Origin: Candidatus Pacearchaeota archaeon
GTDB taxonomy: Archaea > Nanoarchaeota > Nanoarchaeia > Pacearchaeales > GW2011-AR1
Reading direction: 5' to 3'
Length of the DNA: 13,834 nt
Assembly (NCBI GenBank): GCA_002690445.1
Contig: NZER01000074.1
Coordinates: 1 to 13,834 of the forward strand
Position numbers and translations under genes: made by a program. The notes beneath the pieces are model-generated. The model was not told the origin of the DNA. It did not search any database and was given only the letters and a program-made list of their open reading frames with translations. Below, in pieces: positions 1-6,893 of the stretch (its first letter is position 1; the number at the start of each line of letters is the position of its first letter).

Positions 1-1438
1 GTAAATCTGCAATCAACGCAGCTAAGACATTGTTGTTGTTTAGTGTCGTAGCACTTGCAGATGCTAATAATGTTCTATCTTCTACAATGGTAGCGTTCCT
101 TGTGTAAGCCGCTGATTGTGCAGCAGGGGCTGTTCCATAGAAACCTATGTTGCTTCCATCGTGATTCAAGTCCCCATCTATTTCAATATCGTTGAGGAGC
201 ATATCATCATCTCCTGTTGCTCCTATAAGAACCCTGTCTCCCCCAGTGATTAAGTCTGGGTCTATTATTAAATCACTTCCATCATAATATATTGAAGCGT
301 CTTTCCCCGCACCAAATAGAGCTTTATCATCATCTCTGTCTAACCAAACATTACCTAGAACATCTAAAGCCTCCCCTGGAGTGTCGTTTCCACTTCCTAT
401 TCCTAATCTATATCCGATATAGCATTTATTTCCTTGGTTTGTTCCTTCTGCACGAAAAGCCCAGCTTGTTGCCCTATTACCTTGTGTTCTAATTCTAATA
501 CCATAAGCGTCTGTTGGTGTAGAGTTTTCTTTCGGCAACCCTCTTATGTCTAACCCTATTGATGTGGCTATTGTGTGTCCCCAGAAAGAAAAATTATTGG
601 TGTCATAAAAGGTAACATTGGTTGCGGTTGCTGTGTTAACGCTAATGTTTCCGTCAATGGCTCTAATATTAGTAGCTGTTCCTCCTGACACTGATGGTCC
701 GAACTTAAAACCGACAATACTACCGTGGTCTCCAGCAGAAGATGACGGAAGTGTTTTTAATCCTATAAATTCCTCTGCTATGTCACCAGAACCAGTATTT
801 ATAAGAGACACATCAAATCCAACTACGTTATCACGATTTGTTGTAGAGGTTCTGTCATAATCTAATGAAAAAGCAATGGTGTCTCCTGTTCCGTCTGTTT
901 CGTTGTAGTCCAATAACATGCCCAACTCATTACCATCAGAAGCTACTTGTACCTCAAGACTTGCAGCAGGTGCTGATGTTCCTATTCCAACCCCGTCGTT
1001 ATCTCCCGTGACTATAAAAGCGTTGTTGTTTCCTACTATAAAATCATCTCCAGCATCATTTCCTAAATTAACAGTTATTGAAGTTCCTGCATCAGATGAG
1101 ATTGTGTCTAATGAAATATCATTTACGTTTGAGATATCGTTGTCTCCCATGTTTAACGCACCAGACATAGTGTCTCCAGCCTTTTCCACCCATATATCTC
1201 CAGTACCACCAGCAACCAGACCTAGGTTTGTCCTAGAGGTCGCAACATCGGCAACGTCTGAAAGGTTAAGAGCTTCCTCTAAAAAAGTATCACCTGCAAT
1301 ACTCCCAAGTGTTTCAAATTCTACCCCCGTTTCCCCGGCATTGACTCTAACTAACTTCAAAGCTTCTCCGGAGTATGAACTCGGATCAACGTCTTCTAGT
1401 TCTATGAATTCATTTTGTATACCAGGGTTTACTTCCAT
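1..1438 (-). CDS. Tail-fibre-like structural protein, partial (C-terminus outside window)
   Basis: An open frame runs from an ATG at 1438 to the window edge with no stop: 479 codons are visible and the 3' end is missing. Residues about 59-74 (LSDVADVATSRTNLGL) and 83-106 (VEKAGDTMSGALNMGDNDIS...) match motifs that recur in phage tail fibres. GVGIGTSAPAASLEV at about 149-163 is the 'GIGT-P---LEV' motif of fibre and chaperone-tailed receptor proteins. A later segment (about residues 367-392) has ALFGAGKDASIYYDGSDL, also common in virion fibre or decoration proteins, and GFYGTAPAAQ (about 428-437) usually lies near the C-terminus of such proteins, so probably little is missing. The protein is Gly/Asn/Asp/Thr-rich, beta-like and has no signal peptide. 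The start follows the previous stop codon by one base, so the two are probably translationally coupled. The likely role is host recognition at the tail tip or as a side fibre. The exact position in the virion is inferred. Confidence 0.8.
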   Translation of the reverse strand, partial: MEVNPGIQNEFIELEDVDPSSYSGEALKLVRVNAGETGVEFETLGSIAGDTFLEEALNLSDVADVATSRTNLGLVAGGTGDIWVEKAGDTMSGALNMGDNDISNVNDISLDTISSDAGTSITVNLGNDAGDDFIVGNNNAFIVTGDNDGVGIGTSAPAASLEVQVASDGNELGMLLDYNETDGTGDTIAFSLDYDRTSTTNRDNVVGFDVSLINTGSGDIAEEFIGLKTLPSSSAGDHGSIVGFKFGPSVSGGTATNIRAIDGNISVNTATATNVTFYDTNNFSFWGHTIATSIGLDIRGLPKENSTPTDAYGIRIRTQGNRATSWAFRAEGTNQGNKCYIGYRLGIGSGNDTPGEALDVLGNVWLDRDDDKALFGAGKDASIYYDGSDLIIDPDLITGGDRVLIGATGDDDMLLNDIEIDGDLNHDGSNIGFYGTAPAAQSAAYTRNATIVEDRTLLASASATTLNNNNVLAALIADL

Positions 1439-1439
1439 T

Positions 1440-1919
1440 TTATAAATTATTTAATACTTCAGTTAAGGATACTTTTTTCTTTCTCACTTCTTCTAAAGTA
1501 GACTCTATTTCAGCTTTATCTTTGGTTATTTCCTTTTCTTTATCAATAATAATCCTCTCTCTTTGATTTAATTCTTTTTCTTTTTCTGTTATTTTCTCTT
1601 TTCTTTGAGCATGTACCTCAGTCATTCCGGCCTCTGTTTTTCGTAGTTCTGTAACAGCCAGTATGGCTCTCTTAGAATCTTCCTCTAACTTTTTCATTTC
1701 TGCTTCTTTTGTAATTTTTTCTTTATTAATTTCAAGAATCTTATTTTTAAGTTCTTTTTCTTGTTTATTAAGTTCTCCAATAGTGTATTTAGAAGACTTG
1801 ATTATTCCACTTAAACGCTTCACTTCAGCTTCGTTTAATGTAATCCTGTCTTTAACAACTTCATCATTCTTCTTAATATCATCTGAAATCTTTGGATCAT
1901 TTTGTGGTTGATTAAGCAT
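1440..1919 (-). CDS. Coiled-coil protein, putative virion appendage component
   Basis: 159 residues, almost entirely charged and helical (Lys/Glu/Ile/Leu heptads from about residue 20 to 150), with no Cys and no membrane segment. It is expected to form a long coiled coil. No enzymatic motif is visible and I do not recognise a named family. It lies directly upstream of the fibre-like gene (one-base gap) and downstream of a small beta structural protein, so a rod, stalk or fibre-anchoring role is inferred from context. The start is ATG at 1919 behind an A/T-rich leader without a Shine-Dalgarno sequence. The opposite-strand reading frame over the same bases is a shadow of its repetitive codons. 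Confidence 0.75.
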   Translation of the reverse strand: MLNQPQNDPKISDDIKKNDEVVKDRITLNEAEVKRLSGIIKSSKYTIGELNKQEKELKNKILEINKEKITKEAEMKKLEEDSKRAILAVTELRKTEAGMTEVHAQRKEKITEKEKELNQRERIIIDKEKEITKDKAEIESTLEEVRKKKVSLTEVLNNL

Positions 1920-1923
1920 GTTT

Positions 1924-2238
1924 CTATTTAGTTAATTCTGTTACTGTATAACGTGGAGTAGTACCAGCAATAGTAACAGCCCCAGTGAAAATAACACCGG
2001 ATTCTTGTGCAAAACTACCACCTAAACCGTCATCATTTCCGGTACCTCCTTTTAATACAACATGGAATACTGTTGTTGAAGCTGTCCCTCCCATATTCAC
2101 GAACAACGTGTTCGTCCCCAAGTTCTGGATCATCCACGCGCCACGCGCAGTATTAGCCGCAAGAGCGGTTGCCGCACTTGCAACTGATGGTGTATTTGCA
2201 CTTCCGACTGGTGCGATTATTCCTTGTAAATCTGCCAT
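1924..2238 (-). CDS. Small beta-rich virion-associated protein
   Basis: 104 residues. It has an Ala/Thr-rich N-terminus, then RGAWMIQNLGTNTLFVNMGG (about 32-51), a Gly/Asp-rich turn (GGTGNDDGLGG, about 64-74) and FTGAVTIAGTTPRYTVTEL at the end. The 'IQNLGTN-LFV--G--AST--F--VL--G' pattern is, as I recall it, a recurrent small structural protein in the late operons of uncultivated and cultured tailed phages. The fold is probably a compact beta sandwich. No function is established. Position between two coiled-coil genes and just before the fibre suggests a connector, base or decoration subunit. The start is ATG at 2238 with an A/T leader and no SD. Confidence 0.75.
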   Translation of the reverse strand: MADLQGIIAPVGSANTPSVASAATALAANTARGAWMIQNLGTNTLFVNMGGTASTTVFHVVLKGGTGNDDGLGGSFAQESGVIFTGAVTIAGTTPRYTVTELTK

Positions 2239-2246
2239 AATTATAT

Positions 2247-2771
2247 TTAATTAGCTTTTAATTTTTTTAATTCGTCAAAACCACGTTGAAGCATCTGCTC
2301 GCGATCTTTGAGGATTCTAGTTTGTTTTCTAAGTTCAGTTTTTTCTCGGTTTAACTGCTTTCTATCTTCTTTAACACTCACAGTTTCTATCTTTATCTTC
2401 CTAAGAACCTCTTTAACCGCATCTCTTTGAGTCTCCATATCCTTATCCGCCACATCCATCCGTTTATTAAAATCTTGAAACAGAGTCGTAATATCTTTAG
2501 CAAGAATACTTAATTCATTGGCATACGCCTGTAACTCACTATTATATTTAGAGAGTTCCTTGTGATTAGTCGTTGTTTCTTCTAACGCATTACGGCTCTT
2601 TTCCAAGACTTTAATAACCCTTTCTTCTGCTTCTTTCTCGCGGACTACCATATATTCCTCGGTAGTTTCCCCAAGTTTTTTTAACTCTGCACGACCAAAA
2701 GCTATACTGGTTTGTAAATCAGCTAGTTCTTTCAGAGTATTAAATTTTTCTTGGTCTAATTTTTCCGCCAT
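2247..2771 (-). CDS. Coiled-coil protein, putative virion or appendage component
   Basis: 174 residues from the ATG at 2771. The frame stays open upstream to a GTG at 2798, which would add nine residues (MWCHSHTRR), but that segment lies inside a hairpin (2779-2798) and is unlike the rest of the protein, so the ATG is preferred. The sequence is charged and helical throughout (for example residues about 20-80 and 110-170, ending ELKKLKAN), with no Cys in the preferred form and no membrane segment. It does not look like a close paralogue of the coiled-coil protein at 1440-1919, but has the same composition. A rod-like structural role is inferred from context only. Confidence 0.75.
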   Translation of the reverse strand: MAEKLDQEKFNTLKELADLQTSIAFGRAELKKLGETTEEYMVVREKEAEERVIKVLEKSRNALEETTTNHKELSKYNSELQAYANELSILAKDITTLFQDFNKRMDVADKDMETQRDAVKEVLRKIKIETVSVKEDRKQLNREKTELRKQTRILKDREQMLQRGFDELKKLKAN

Positions 2772-2778
2772 ACGCCGG

Positions 2779-2798
2779 GTGTGGCTGTGACACCACAC
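2779..2798 (-). promoter_or_regulatory. Hairpin in the leader of the coiled-coil gene
   Basis: GTGTGG (2779-2784) and CCACAC (2793-2798) form a perfect 6-bp stem with an 8-base loop. On the transcript the hairpin ends 7 bases before the preferred ATG at 2771. An alternative pairing (GGTGT with ACACC) is also possible. It could influence access to the start codon, which is an inference. Confidence 0.35.
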
Positions 2799-2859
2799 AT
2801 CTTCGTTATGTTAATTCTAAAAGAAAAACATTTTTCTTTATAAATAACCCGGCTATCCC

Positions 2860-3444
2860 CTACTTTGAATTTTCCTCTTTTGGAGTATCCGCAAGAGTTT
2901 GAGTCAAAAGAGTTTCAAGAGTTGCCTTACTTCCTCTGGCATCAAACGCGATACCTTTTTCTTTTAAAGCATCAATCACCTCTTTCTTGTCTTGATAGAC
3001 AGGAGCCGAATCGGTTTCTTTCGCTGGAACTATGCCGGAAGCATCAACATTTCCGCCGACAACATCTTCTGGTTCTACCTCTTTATTTAACTCACTAACT
3101 TTTTGAGCCATCCGCTCACCCTCTGTTTGAGGAACTTGCTTTTCTTCCTCATACACTTCCGCAATAATTTTAGACTTCAACTCATCAATAACAGAGTCGT
3201 CCCAAAGAGGACGGTCAGAGCCTTTTCCGTCTGTTTCATTTCCAGTACGAACAGGCGCATTCCGAAGCATTATTTGCCTTGCGAGATGAGTAGCAAGATG
3301 GTTTCCCACAGTTAATGGGGTTAATAAAGATCCACCAGCTGGTACGAAGAAGTCGCGGCCGGCATAGCGCGCGCCCAGTTCTCCAGTGAAATCAAAGTCA
3401 GATATATTCGTTATACGAACTATCTTATAATCTGATTCATTCAT
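2860..3444 (-). CDS. Putative head-associated protein with C-terminal HeH/SAP-like helical domain
   Basis: 194 residues. The N-terminal part (about 8-60) reads as a small beta domain: IVRITNISDFDFTGELGARY, then FFVPAGGSLLTPLTVGNHLATHLARQIMLR. This layout (a strand pair, 'PAG', then a helix ending in 'HLA-----') is familiar from proteins encoded after capsid genes in many phages. A charged linker (about 75-150) follows. The end, KKEVIDALKEKGIAFDARGS then KATLETLL (about 153-180), looks like a short HeH/LEM/SAP-type helix-extended-loop-helix module, often found at the tail end of phage head or connector proteins and sometimes nucleic-acid binding. Function is not known; head completion or connector is an inference. 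Start ATG at 3444 has no SD. Confidence 0.72.
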   Translation of the reverse strand: MNESDYKIVRITNISDFDFTGELGARYAGRDFFVPAGGSLLTPLTVGNHLATHLARQIMLRNAPVRTGNETDGKGSDRPLWDDSVIDELKSKIIAEVYEEEKQVPQTEGERMAQKVSELNKEVEPEDVVGGNVDASGIVPAKETDSAPVYQDKKEVIDALKEKGIAFDARGSKATLETLLTQTLADTPKEENSK

Positions 3445-3489
3445 TTTGCTAAATGATTAAATCTAATAAATATCTAGGCTTCGCCGTTC

Positions 3490-3517
3490 CTAAATAGCAG
3501 TTAAATACTGCATTTAG
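3490..3517 (-). other. Intergenic stem-loop between two head genes
   Basis: CTAAAT (3490-3495) pairs with ATTTAG (3512-3517) and CAGT (3498-3501) with ACTG (3507-3510) around a TAAAT loop, with a small asymmetric internal loop. It sits in the 115-base gap 3445-3559, the longest gap inside the operon. No U-tract follows on the transcript, so it is not a classic terminator. It may act in mRNA processing or stability. The gap also holds a C/G-rich stretch (GCCCCCTACCC) but no ORF. Confidence 0.35.
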
Positions 3518-3559
3518 CCCCCTACCCATAGTTGGAACAGTAAGAGGCTAAAGCAAGAC

Positions 3560-4258
3560 TTAACTAATGTCCACCCAAACAAGAGCCTCTGTATCAACAG
3601 ATGCGTTTGCTACGAGACAGTAACCCAAGTTTTGACCATCAAATGGTCCCTCTCCGGTTACTCCCTTAATAACAGATCCCTCTGTGTTATCTCCTGTTGT
3701 GAAGTTAGACCCCACGATTAGAGATTCACCAGCCAATACACGCCCTACTCCGCGAGTAAGAACCCATCCGTAAGAGCCATTAGCGATTGCTGACTGCGCA
3801 ATACCAACAGCACCTTGAATAGTTGAAGATACTGCCGCTTTTTCAACACTAAACGGTTCCCGGATAGTTATGTCCGAGTCAGAAACACTAAGATCTGTAC
3901 CAAAAGCGAATTCTGGATACAGTTCTAGTGTATCACTGGTATTGGTCTTGATCTTTCCATATTGACCAACACCAGTACCTGCGTCTACATACACCCAAGC
4001 TTCTGCAAATTGACCTACTGTCCATCCAGCAGATGCCTTAGTAATAAAGACCGTTCGTCCTAGTGCGTCGTCACTAGATGATACTGTATCAACTGCGACA
4101 ACTGCATCTGGGACAGCGACCATTCCGGCTACAAAAGCCTCACTAGCCGCTTTGACGTAAACCCACTCTCGCCCATCTGGAGTCATCCCTCTCTGACCGA
4201 TATTAAAATCGGCTGATGTAGAGTCGTCGGTTACGTTTTGAAATGTGATTTGATTCAT
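3560..4258 (-). CDS. Putative capsid decoration or head protein
   Basis: 232 residues, beta-rich, acidic, with no membrane segment or enzymatic motif. It contains GMTPDGREWVYVKA (about 24-37), a long Ala/Val/Thr/Ser middle part, AGTGVGQYGKI (about 93-103), IQGAVGIAQSAIANGSYGWVLTRGVGRV (about 147-174) and a C-terminal LGYCLVANAS...ALVWVDIS. 'DGR-(W/Y)-YV-A' and 'A-I--GSYGWV---G' are recurrent motifs of proteins encoded just after the major capsid gene in many tailed phages (head decoration or cement-like proteins). Its place three genes after the capsid gene fits. Start ATG at 4258; a possible 16-codon leader ORF ends in an ATGA overlap with it. No SD. Confidence 0.7.
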   Translation of the reverse strand: MNQITFQNVTDDSTSADFNIGQRGMTPDGREWVYVKAASEAFVAGMVAVPDAVVAVDTVSSSDDALGRTVFITKASAGWTVGQFAEAWVYVDAGTGVGQYGKIKTNTSDTLELYPEFAFGTDLSVSDSDITIREPFSVEKAAVSSTIQGAVGIAQSAIANGSYGWVLTRGVGRVLAGESLIVGSNFTTGDNTEGSVIKGVTGEGPFDGQNLGYCLVANASVDTEALVWVDIS

Positions 4259-4305
4259 TTTATTTTTTTCAGCTTTTGGTGCTTAACCTCCAGCTGTTCG
4301 CACAT
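4255..4305 (-). other. Possible 16-residue leader ORF overlapping the next start (ATGA)
   Basis: An ATG at 4305 opens a frame MCEQLEVKHQKLKKIK whose TGA overlaps the ATG of the 3560-4258 gene in the form ATGA. The leader also has a weak stem (4270-4296: CAGCT/AGCTG and GGT/ACC) that contains a GGAGG on the transcript, too far from the ATG at 4258 to serve it as an SD. The start of the mini-ORF lies in a 5-bp hairpin (GCACA GTA TGTGC). An overlap of this kind can arise by chance, so confidence is low. Confidence 0.15.
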
Positions 4306-4325
4306 ACTGTGCTTAATTAATTAAT

Positions 4326-4436
4326 TTACTCCTCTGCGGGAGCTTCTGCTTCGGGAACCGCTTCTTTAGCAGTTTCCTCTGCTGGAGTTTCTTCTGTAGT
4401 CTCCTCTGGAGCTACCTCTGGTTTTTCATCACTCAT
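4326..4436 (-). CDS. Tiny acidic Glu/Pro/Ala-rich protein (36 aa)
   Basis: ATG at 4434-4436 to TAA at 4326-4328 encodes 36 residues beginning MSDEKPEVAPEETTEET and ending EAEAPAEE. It is almost entirely Glu, Pro, Ala and Thr and expected to be disordered and strongly acidic. It fills the gap between two head genes (25 bases after the stop of one, 67 before the start of the other). Composition and short motifs (EETPAEE, EEAP-like) resemble the acidic N-terminus of the scaffold protein at 6032-6817. It could be a small head accessory peptide or a relic of a duplicated acidic tail. There is no SD. Function is unknown. Confidence 0.5.
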   Translation of the reverse strand: MSDEKPEVAPEETTEETPAEETAKEAVPEAEAPAEE

Positions 4437-4461
4437 AATAGCTTTATTATTAGGCTAATAA

Positions 4462-4938
4462 TTACGCGACTACCCCTTTGATAACTGCAAAGTTGATCAA
4501 TACAGCGTCTGATGCACTAGAGCCGGACATATTGGCAAGTGTAATGTCAAAACTTCCAGCACCTACATCTGTAACGTGGGCTAGATATTCTCCCGAAGTT
4601 CCCCCCGACTGAATACTTAGAACCACCACATCAGTAATCGCTACTGTTGTGTTTGTAACAGTGAATGTAGTCTCTGCCCCGGCCGCTAGTGCCTCTGCGT
4701 GAGTTGTTACTGTTCCTGTTACCTTACTTAGAGTTACACCAGTTTGTTTGTTGGTTGCTTGTGCAACAGCTCCACCAGCTCCGGTAGCATATCCAATGCC
4801 ATCAGAACCTGTGGCTACAATTTTACCGCCAACTGTCACATCATCAGTAACAGTTAAATCATCAACAACAGACACATCTACTGGTGCATCTATATCTGCT
4901 CCATATTTGAGTGCTGGTACATAATCAGATAAATTCAT
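4462..4938 (-). CDS. Putative virion decoration protein
   Basis: 158 residues, Ala/Thr/Val/Gly-rich and beta. After DVTVGGKIVATGSDGIGY (about 33-50) comes ATGAGGAVAQATNKQTGVTL (51-70), then SKVTGTVTTHAEALAAGAET, FTVTNTTVAITDVVVLSI (about 92-109), SGGTSGEYLAHVTDVGAGSFDITLANMSG and a terminal ALINFAVIKGV-like segment (AVLINFAVIKGVVA). The 'GYATGAGG-V-Q-T-K-TGVTL-K--G' to 'INFAVIKG' architecture is a common phage structural domain found in head decoration or fibre proteins. Position directly after the major capsid gene (26-base gap) favours a head surface role. There is no Cys, membrane segment or SD (start ATG at 4938). Confidence 0.75.
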   Translation of the reverse strand: MNLSDYVPALKYGADIDAPVDVSVVDDLTVTDDVTVGGKIVATGSDGIGYATGAGGAVAQATNKQTGVTLSKVTGTVTTHAEALAAGAETTFTVTNTTVAITDVVVLSIQSGGTSGEYLAHVTDVGAGSFDITLANMSGSSASDAVLINFAVIKGVVA

Positions 4939-4964
4939 AATATTGATTAGTTAGCTGATAATTT

Positions 4965-6017
4965 CTAAGTAAGGCCTACCATTTGACCCTGTAGACGAGG
5001 ATTTTCTGAAATGAAGTTTCCAGCGTAGATAAGATGACCAACTTCAGCCAACTGATCAACTGGAGACATCATGTCTCGGAAGTTGAATCCCCTTGTTGAT
5101 GGGACTCGTCCCGGTACTCCTTCTGGAACACCCGGATTTTGCTTCTTGAAGTTCACTTGCTTCAAGCCAGAAATGTTGATTCCTTTAAATCCGAAATAGT
5201 TAGTGTTAATGAAGAACATCTTTCCACTTGGAACCTGCTCATCTTTAACAACTGGTGTCCCTCGGAAGAACAACACATCAAATCCTTGCTCACCAGCAAG
5301 ACCTTGTTTAGCAGAAACCATACCAAAGCCATTCATGCGAGGGTATCCGTTCTGTGTGTAACCAGCTCGTACAGTTGGAGTCAAAAGTGACTCGTAAGTG
5401 GACCATAGAGCTTTTGTGGTAGCGATAATATCTGGACTATCAATACCAATAGATACTGCATCATACGCTGTAGCCATCTTAGCTAGTGTTAAAGCACCAG
5501 CAGATGCTAAGTAGTATCCATTAAGAGTTGTATATGTCGCTCTCGCAAGAGTTCCATATGTTGCAAAGTTTGTTGCGTCGTCAGCGGCATTGTAGATTGA
5601 GTCCCAACTGTTTCCAGCTCCAGTACCTGTCCACAAGTTTGTTGCCATGACTTGCATCAAAGATTGTGCTTGTGAATCAAACTCCGCTTCTAACAAGTCA
5701 ATGACTCGTTCATCACCCTCGTTAAGAGTTTGTTCAATATTAGCAATAACAATAGGCTTGTAAGCCATCTTTGGCTTGAAGCTCATTGTTGTTCGTACGT
5801 TTTGGCGATCAGTATCAAGTTTGTCAGCTACACCAGTGTTACCACCATTTGTAGAATCTTGGTACTTGATAATGACATCATAACTTACTCCAGTTTTCCA
5901 CGGCTTTGCGTTTTGCAAAAGCTTCATTAGGACTGGTGAACCCTTTGAAATTGTATCGTAACATCTTGGTACAATGTACGAACGTGTGACACTCGTCACA
6001 GCTTCTGAAAATGTCAT
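4965..6017 (-). CDS. Major capsid protein (HK97 fold, inferred)
   Basis: 350 residues, a usual size for an HK97-fold coat protein without a large insertion. The N-terminal helix region (TFSEAVTSVTRSYIVPRCYD) and 'SPVLMKLLQNAKPWKTG' (about 27-43) lead to a beta stretch KYQDSTNGGNTG with an E-loop-like character. IANIEQTLNEGDERVIDLLEAEFDSQAQSLMQ (about 91-122) fits the spine helix. FRGTPVVKDEQVPSGKMFFI (about 251-270) is the very characteristic late motif of phage coat proteins ('G-PVV-D---P-G---FIN'). The gene follows the scaffold by 14 bases and is followed by decoration-type genes, the canonical order. It should self-assemble with the scaffold into the procapsid. No maturation protease gene is visible. 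Start ATG at 6017 has a pure A/T leader. Confidence 0.92.
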   Translation of the reverse strand: MTFSEAVTSVTRSYIVPRCYDTISKGSPVLMKLLQNAKPWKTGVSYDVIIKYQDSTNGGNTGVADKLDTDRQNVRTTMSFKPKMAYKPIVIANIEQTLNEGDERVIDLLEAEFDSQAQSLMQVMATNLWTGTGAGNSWDSIYNAADDATNFATYGTLARATYTTLNGYYLASAGALTLAKMATAYDAVSIGIDSPDIIATTKALWSTYESLLTPTVRAGYTQNGYPRMNGFGMVSAKQGLAGEQGFDVLFFRGTPVVKDEQVPSGKMFFINTNYFGFKGINISGLKQVNFKKQNPGVPEGVPGRVPSTRGFNFRDMMSPVDQLAEVGHLIYAGNFISENPRLQGQMVGLT

Positions 6018-6031
6018 TTTTTAAATTATTT

Positions 6032-6817
6032 TTATTTCCCCTTTAAATGAGACAAATATTCCGCCGCACCATCAAATTGAGACATTTCTACTGGATCATA
6101 TCCAGAAGAATCTGGGGCTTCCGCTCCCGGTCCAGTTGAGATTGGGTCAGCTTCGCGTTTATTCAGATTTTTCACTGTACGCTGTTCTGTATCCACAACT
6201 GACTTTTTCATATCAGTCATATTTGCATGTGCAGTTTTCAGACTTTGGAATTGATACTTGTTAGCGTGTTGAAATAATGCGTTTTCGTCAAGGTCCTTAT
6301 CTATGGCTTTGAGTTCTTTCAATTCATTCTCAACGCCTGTTTTAATCGCCGCGACTCTATCCGCTTCTGCTTTGGCGTTACTGTTTATCTCTGCCATAGC
6401 TTCCGCTTTCGCTATTTCAATTACCTCCGCGTAATCTTCTGGGACATATCCCTCTTGCTTCCATTTTGGTTCATCTTTCGGGGTGCTGTTAATTTCCTTT
6501 TCACGTTCAAAGTCAGCTAATGCCTGCGACTTTCGTGTGAATTCTGGAAGAAAATTATCTTTCCATTCCGTTTGAAGTTGCTCCGCGGTTAATTTACGGC
6601 CATCTGGCGTATCGTAAAGTATTACCTCTGGAGCTTCTTCTTTGGGAGACTCCTCTTTGGGAGTTTCCTCCGGAGTAGACTCTGGCGTAGGATCAGCCGG
6701 AGCTTCTTCGGGTTTTGGTTCTTCGGGGGTTGGTGCTTCTTCCTTTGGAGTTTCCTCTTTAGGAGCCTCACTCCCACTAAGTTCCATGTTACTTTCGTAA
6801 TCGTTTGGATCTACCAT
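6032..6817 (-). CDS. Capsid scaffolding protein
   Basis: 261 residues. Residues about 18-64 are a disordered acidic repeat tract (EAPKEETPKEEAP, TPEEPKPEEAP and similar), encoded by imperfect tandem repeats in the DNA. Then VILYDTPDGRKLTAEQLQ (about 65-82) and FLPEFTRKSQALADFERE (about 89-106) match the scaffold pattern 'DG-----E------LP-(F/Y)TRKSQ-LA'. The rest (about 125-220) is helical and charged. The C-terminal part is Asp/Gly/Pro-rich and ends FDGAAEYLSHLKGK, a basic end that could bind the coat protein. The position between portal and major capsid is the classical one. Its expected role is to direct procapsid assembly and then leave. Start ATG at 6817; an internal Met at residue 11 is a less likely start. 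Confidence 0.82.
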   Translation of the reverse strand: MVDPNDYESNMELSGSEAPKEETPKEEAPTPEEPKPEEAPADPTPESTPEETPKEESPKEEAPEVILYDTPDGRKLTAEQLQTEWKDNFLPEFTRKSQALADFEREKEINSTPKDEPKWKQEGYVPEDYAEVIEIAKAEAMAEINSNAKAEADRVAAIKTGVENELKELKAIDKDLDENALFQHANKYQFQSLKTAHANMTDMKKSVVDTEQRTVKNLNKREADPISTGPGAEAPDSSGYDPVEMSQFDGAAEYLSHLKGK

Positions 6818-6893
6818 GTTATTAGATTGCCTCTACCATCACTTGGCCCTTTGGCTGAAATAGTATCGCTTGATCAAATTAACTTTTAATAAA

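Noticed and set aside
292..1445. Plus-strand ORFs opposite the fibre gene (66, 80 and 175 codons)
   Set aside because: They are antisense shadows of the fibre-like reading frame, Pro/Ser-rich and with no motif; the minus-strand frame is continuous and matches fibre motifs.
2819..2840. AAAGAAAAA/TTTTTCTTT inverted repeat
   Set aside because: Only A/T pairs with a tiny loop; it does not look like a terminator and could arise from base composition alone.
3534..3543. TTGGAACAGT shared with the hairpin at 13051-13073
   Set aside because: A 10-base match between two places of a 14-kb window is expected by chance many times; nothing else around the two sites is similar.
6620..6780. Repeated GGAG/CTTC-type stretches that look like a DNA tandem repeat
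   Set aside because: They are the codon-level result of the Glu/Pro/Lys repeats in the scaffold N-terminus and are described there, not as a separate repeat element.
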